A stretch of 64,000 nt of DNA, taken from Paraburkholderia sp. CNPSo 3272 (GTDB lineage: Bacteria > Pseudomonadota > Gammaproteobacteria > Burkholderiales > Burkholderiaceae). Of this stretch, positions 62,182-64,000 are shown one piece after another. A program made the position numbers and the translations under genes. The notes under the pieces were generated by a model. The model did no database searches. It was not told the origin of the DNA and was given only the letters and a program-made list of their open reading frames with translations. The DNA lies in contig NZ_JAMBPQ010000020.1 of assembly GCF_024206495.1 (NCBI RefSeq), positions 1 to 64,000 of the forward strand, in the 5' to 3' direction. Every line of letters begins with the position of its first letter. The first letter of the stretch is position 1.

Positions 62182-62801
62182 AGCCGCTGGCCTTGCTCGG
62201 TGCTAGCGAGCGCTAGTGCGACCGCGGCGCGCGCAAGCCGCACGCCCAGCGCACTCGCGAGCGTCTTTTCATCGGCGCTCAAACCGTGGCCGCGCGCGTC
62301 GTGGCGCGCGTGATGCGATGCGCCGTAGGGCGTGCCGCCGCCCTCCGTGGTGGTGAGCGCGCTTTCCGTGTAGGGGATGCCCACGAGCAGCATGCCGTGG
62401 TGGAGCAGCGGCAGCATCATCGAGAGCAGCGTGCTTTCCTGGCCGCCGTGCAGGCTGCCCGTCGATGTGAACACGCAAGCGGGCTTGCCCGCGAGCGCAC
62501 CGGAAAGCCATTGCGGCGTGGTGCCGTCGAGAAAGTACTTGAGCGGCGCGGCCATATTGCCGAAGCGGGTAGGGGAACCGAGCGCGAGACCCGTGCATTC
62601 TTCGAGGTCGCGCAGTTCGACGTAGGGCGGCCCGTCGGAGGGGATGTCGGGCGCGGTGGCCTCGCAGACCGTCGAGACGGGGGGCACCGTGCGCACGCGC
62701 GCTTCGGCGCCTGGAACACTGTCGATACCCTGGGCGATGGCGCGCGCGAGTTCACGCGTTGCGCCATGCCGGCTGTAATAGAGCACAAGAATCGGTTTCA
62801 T
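62178..62801 (-). CDS. wrbA: NAD(P)H:quinone oxidoreductase, WrbA family
   Basis: A 207-aa flavodoxin-like enzyme that reduces quinones with FMN and NAD(P)H. The FMN phosphate loop is YYSRHGATRELA (residues about 8-19), followed by LGSPTRFGNMAAPLKYFLDG and the conserved STGSLHGGQESTLLSMMLPL. Upstream of DUF2069 with a 4-bp overlap, and divergent from yihY. Confidence 0.91.
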   Translation of the reverse strand: MKPILVLYYSRHGATRELARAIAQGIDSVPGAEARVRTVPPVSTVCEATAPDIPSDGPPYVELRDLEECTGLALGSPTRFGNMAAPLKYFLDGTTPQWLSGALAGKPACVFTSTGSLHGGQESTLLSMMLPLLHHGMLLVGIPYTESALTTTEGGGTPYGASHHARHDARGHGLSADEKTLASALGVRLARAAVALALASTEQGQRL

Positions 62802-63012
62802 CGGGCCTCGTCGGTGGACGGGATATTATAGGGGTTGGGTCTGCCGCCGCAGCGGCGCACCGGCGAGCGACGCGCACGTCACGCGCAAATCATGGGCAAA
62901 TAGGTAAACTGCGTGCGCGCCGGATCTGCGGCAGAACGTGCGGCAAAACGTGGCGTCAAGAAAGCGAAAGCGCGGCAATCGAGGTGTTCACGGTGGGGAG
63001 GAAGACGGGCCA

Positions 63013-64000
63013 ATGGATGTGCTGTCGAGGGTGAAGTTCGATCTGGATATTGTGAAGCGGCTCGCGCGCTTCGCGGCGCGGCGCAGCCGCGAAGATCGCA
63101 TTGCGCAGGTCGCGGGCAGCCTTACGTTCACTACGCTGCTCTCGCTCGTGCCGCTCGCCACGGTCGCATTCGCGCTCTTTACCGCGTTCCCGATTTTCGC
63201 TTCGTTCCAGAACTCGCTGCAGGCCTTTCTCGCCGACCACCTCATGCCGGCGCAGATCAACAGCCAGATCTTCAAGTACCTGAACCAGTTCGCCTCGAAG
63301 GCCAAGGGCCTCACGACGATGGGCATGATCGTGCTCTTCGTCACGTCGGTCATGACGATGATGACCGTGGAGTCGGCCTTCAACCTGATCTGGCGCGTGC
63401 GCAAGGCGCGCCCGTTCGCGCAGCGCGTGCTCGTCTACTGGGCCATCCTCACACTAGGGCCGATCCTGATCGGCGTGAGCCTGTCGATCTCCTCGTACGT
63501 GTTCACGCGTTCGGCCGTAATCGCGACCGAGCAGCACGTTTCGGGCATCCTCGACTGGATGCTGTTCGGCGCCTCGCTGCCGCTTACGGCGCTCGCCTTC
63601 ACGATGCTCTACGTGTATCTGCCGAACTGCCGCGTGCAGTGGCGCGACGCATTGGTTGGCGGCATCGCAGCGGCGATCGCATTCGAGGCGGCCAAGCGCG
63701 GCTTTGGCTATTACGTGCGGCGCATTCCGACTTATACGGCGGTTTATGGCGCCTTCGCGGCCGCGCCGATGTTCCTGCTGTGGATGTACCTGAGCTGGTT
63801 CATCACGCTCGTGGGCGCGATGATCACCTCGGCGCTGCCGGAAATCCGCACCGGGCGCTTCGACCGGCCGCGCTTTCCTGGCAGCGATCTGCTCGACGCG
63901 CTCGAACTGCTCGCGGGTCTCGCCGATGCGCGGGAAGCGGGCGAGCCGGGCCGCACGACCGAGCAGCTCGCTCAGCTGCTGCGGCGCGACCTGGCCACGG
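63013..64000 (+). CDS. yihY: YihY/virulence factor BrkB family membrane protein, 3'-truncated by the window
   Basis: The open frame runs 329 codons to the window edge with no stop. It shows about six membrane helices and the family motifs SLTFTTLLSLVPLATVAFAL, YTAVYGAFAAAPMFLLWMYL and WFITLVGAMITSALPE. The family (once misnamed RNase BN) is an inner-membrane protein of unclear function. ATG 63013 follows GGGAGGAAG. The cytosolic C-terminal extension, begun after residue 280, continues beyond the window. Confidence 0.9.
   Translation, partial: MDVLSRVKFDLDIVKRLARFAARRSREDRIAQVAGSLTFTTLLSLVPLATVAFALFTAFPIFASFQNSLQAFLADHLMPAQINSQIFKYLNQFASKAKGLTTMGMIVLFVTSVMTMMTVESAFNLIWRVRKARPFAQRVLVYWAILTLGPILIGVSLSISSYVFTRSAVIATEQHVSGILDWMLFGASLPLTALAFTMLYVYLPNCRVQWRDALVGGIAAAIAFEAAKRGFGYYVRRIPTYTAVYGAFAAAPMFLLWMYLSWFITLVGAMITSALPEIRTGRFDRPRFPGSDLLDALELLAGLADAREAGEPGRTTEQLAQLLRRDLAT

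Overview
The window looks like a chromosomal segment of a beta-proteobacterium of the Burkholderiaceae (Burkholderia, Paraburkholderia, Caballeronia or a close relative). The evidence is high GC content, the 23S/5S rRNA sequences, the gene families (an AaeB-type efflux operon with DUF1656, a kinase-DUF2090 fused iolC, DUF2288, DUF2069, AcpA-type phosphoesterase) and dense gene packing. This assignment is inferred from family knowledge; no database search was possible. I saw no insertion sequence, prophage or CRISPR array.

Layout. 1-2726: 3' end of an rrn operon (23S, 5S, terminator). 2846-7713: small membrane or lipoprotein genes, a MATE transporter with DUF2288, an AT-rich gap ending in a candidate small RNA, an NlpD-like lipoprotein, an aldose epimerase and a 28-codon membrane microprotein. 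7944-9535: uppP, tRNA-Arg(TCT) and a PH-domain membrane protein. 9753-14351: an AcpA-type phosphoesterase divergent from a di-heme peroxidase, then small envelope genes and a NUDIX hydrolase. 14443-24544: housekeeping genes (glnS, alaS) with a serine hydrolase, a CoA-transferase, a LysR/MFS divergent pair, a zinc-ribbon NUDIX hydrolase and a thioesterase.

24541-24717 is a 14-bp tandem array of about 12.6 copies between convergent genes. It is followed by an adenosine-specific kinase and Ap4A-phosphorylase pair, an Fsr-type MFS exporter and a chemoreceptor. 29772-42163 is a myo-inositol regulon: a minus-strand operon (substrate-binding protein, permease, ATPase, iolC-DUF2090, iolD, iolE, iolB) diverging from an RpiR regulator and two Gfo/Idh/MocA dehydrogenases. 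The divergent promoter carries a GGAA-N6-TTCC palindrome. Together these genes import inositol and convert it to dihydroxyacetone phosphate and malonate semialdehyde; iolA is not in the window.

42276-51860 is mostly housekeeping (tusA, galU, valS, uvrD, MTA/SAH nucleosidase, prpE). 52048-52644 encodes a HupD/HybD-like protein that has lost the three known nickel ligands and lies behind a possible FNR box. 52948-59023 is an Aae-type aromatic acid efflux operon with its divergent LysR regulator. The end holds a 47-residue membrane protein, a metallophosphoesterase, an FAD-linked 2-hydroxyacid dehydrogenase, DUF2069, wrbA and a yihY cut by the window edge.

The best candidates for undescribed biology are the small RNA near 5551, the nickel-ligand-free HupD homologue with its FNR-like promoter, the 14-bp array, and the microproteins.
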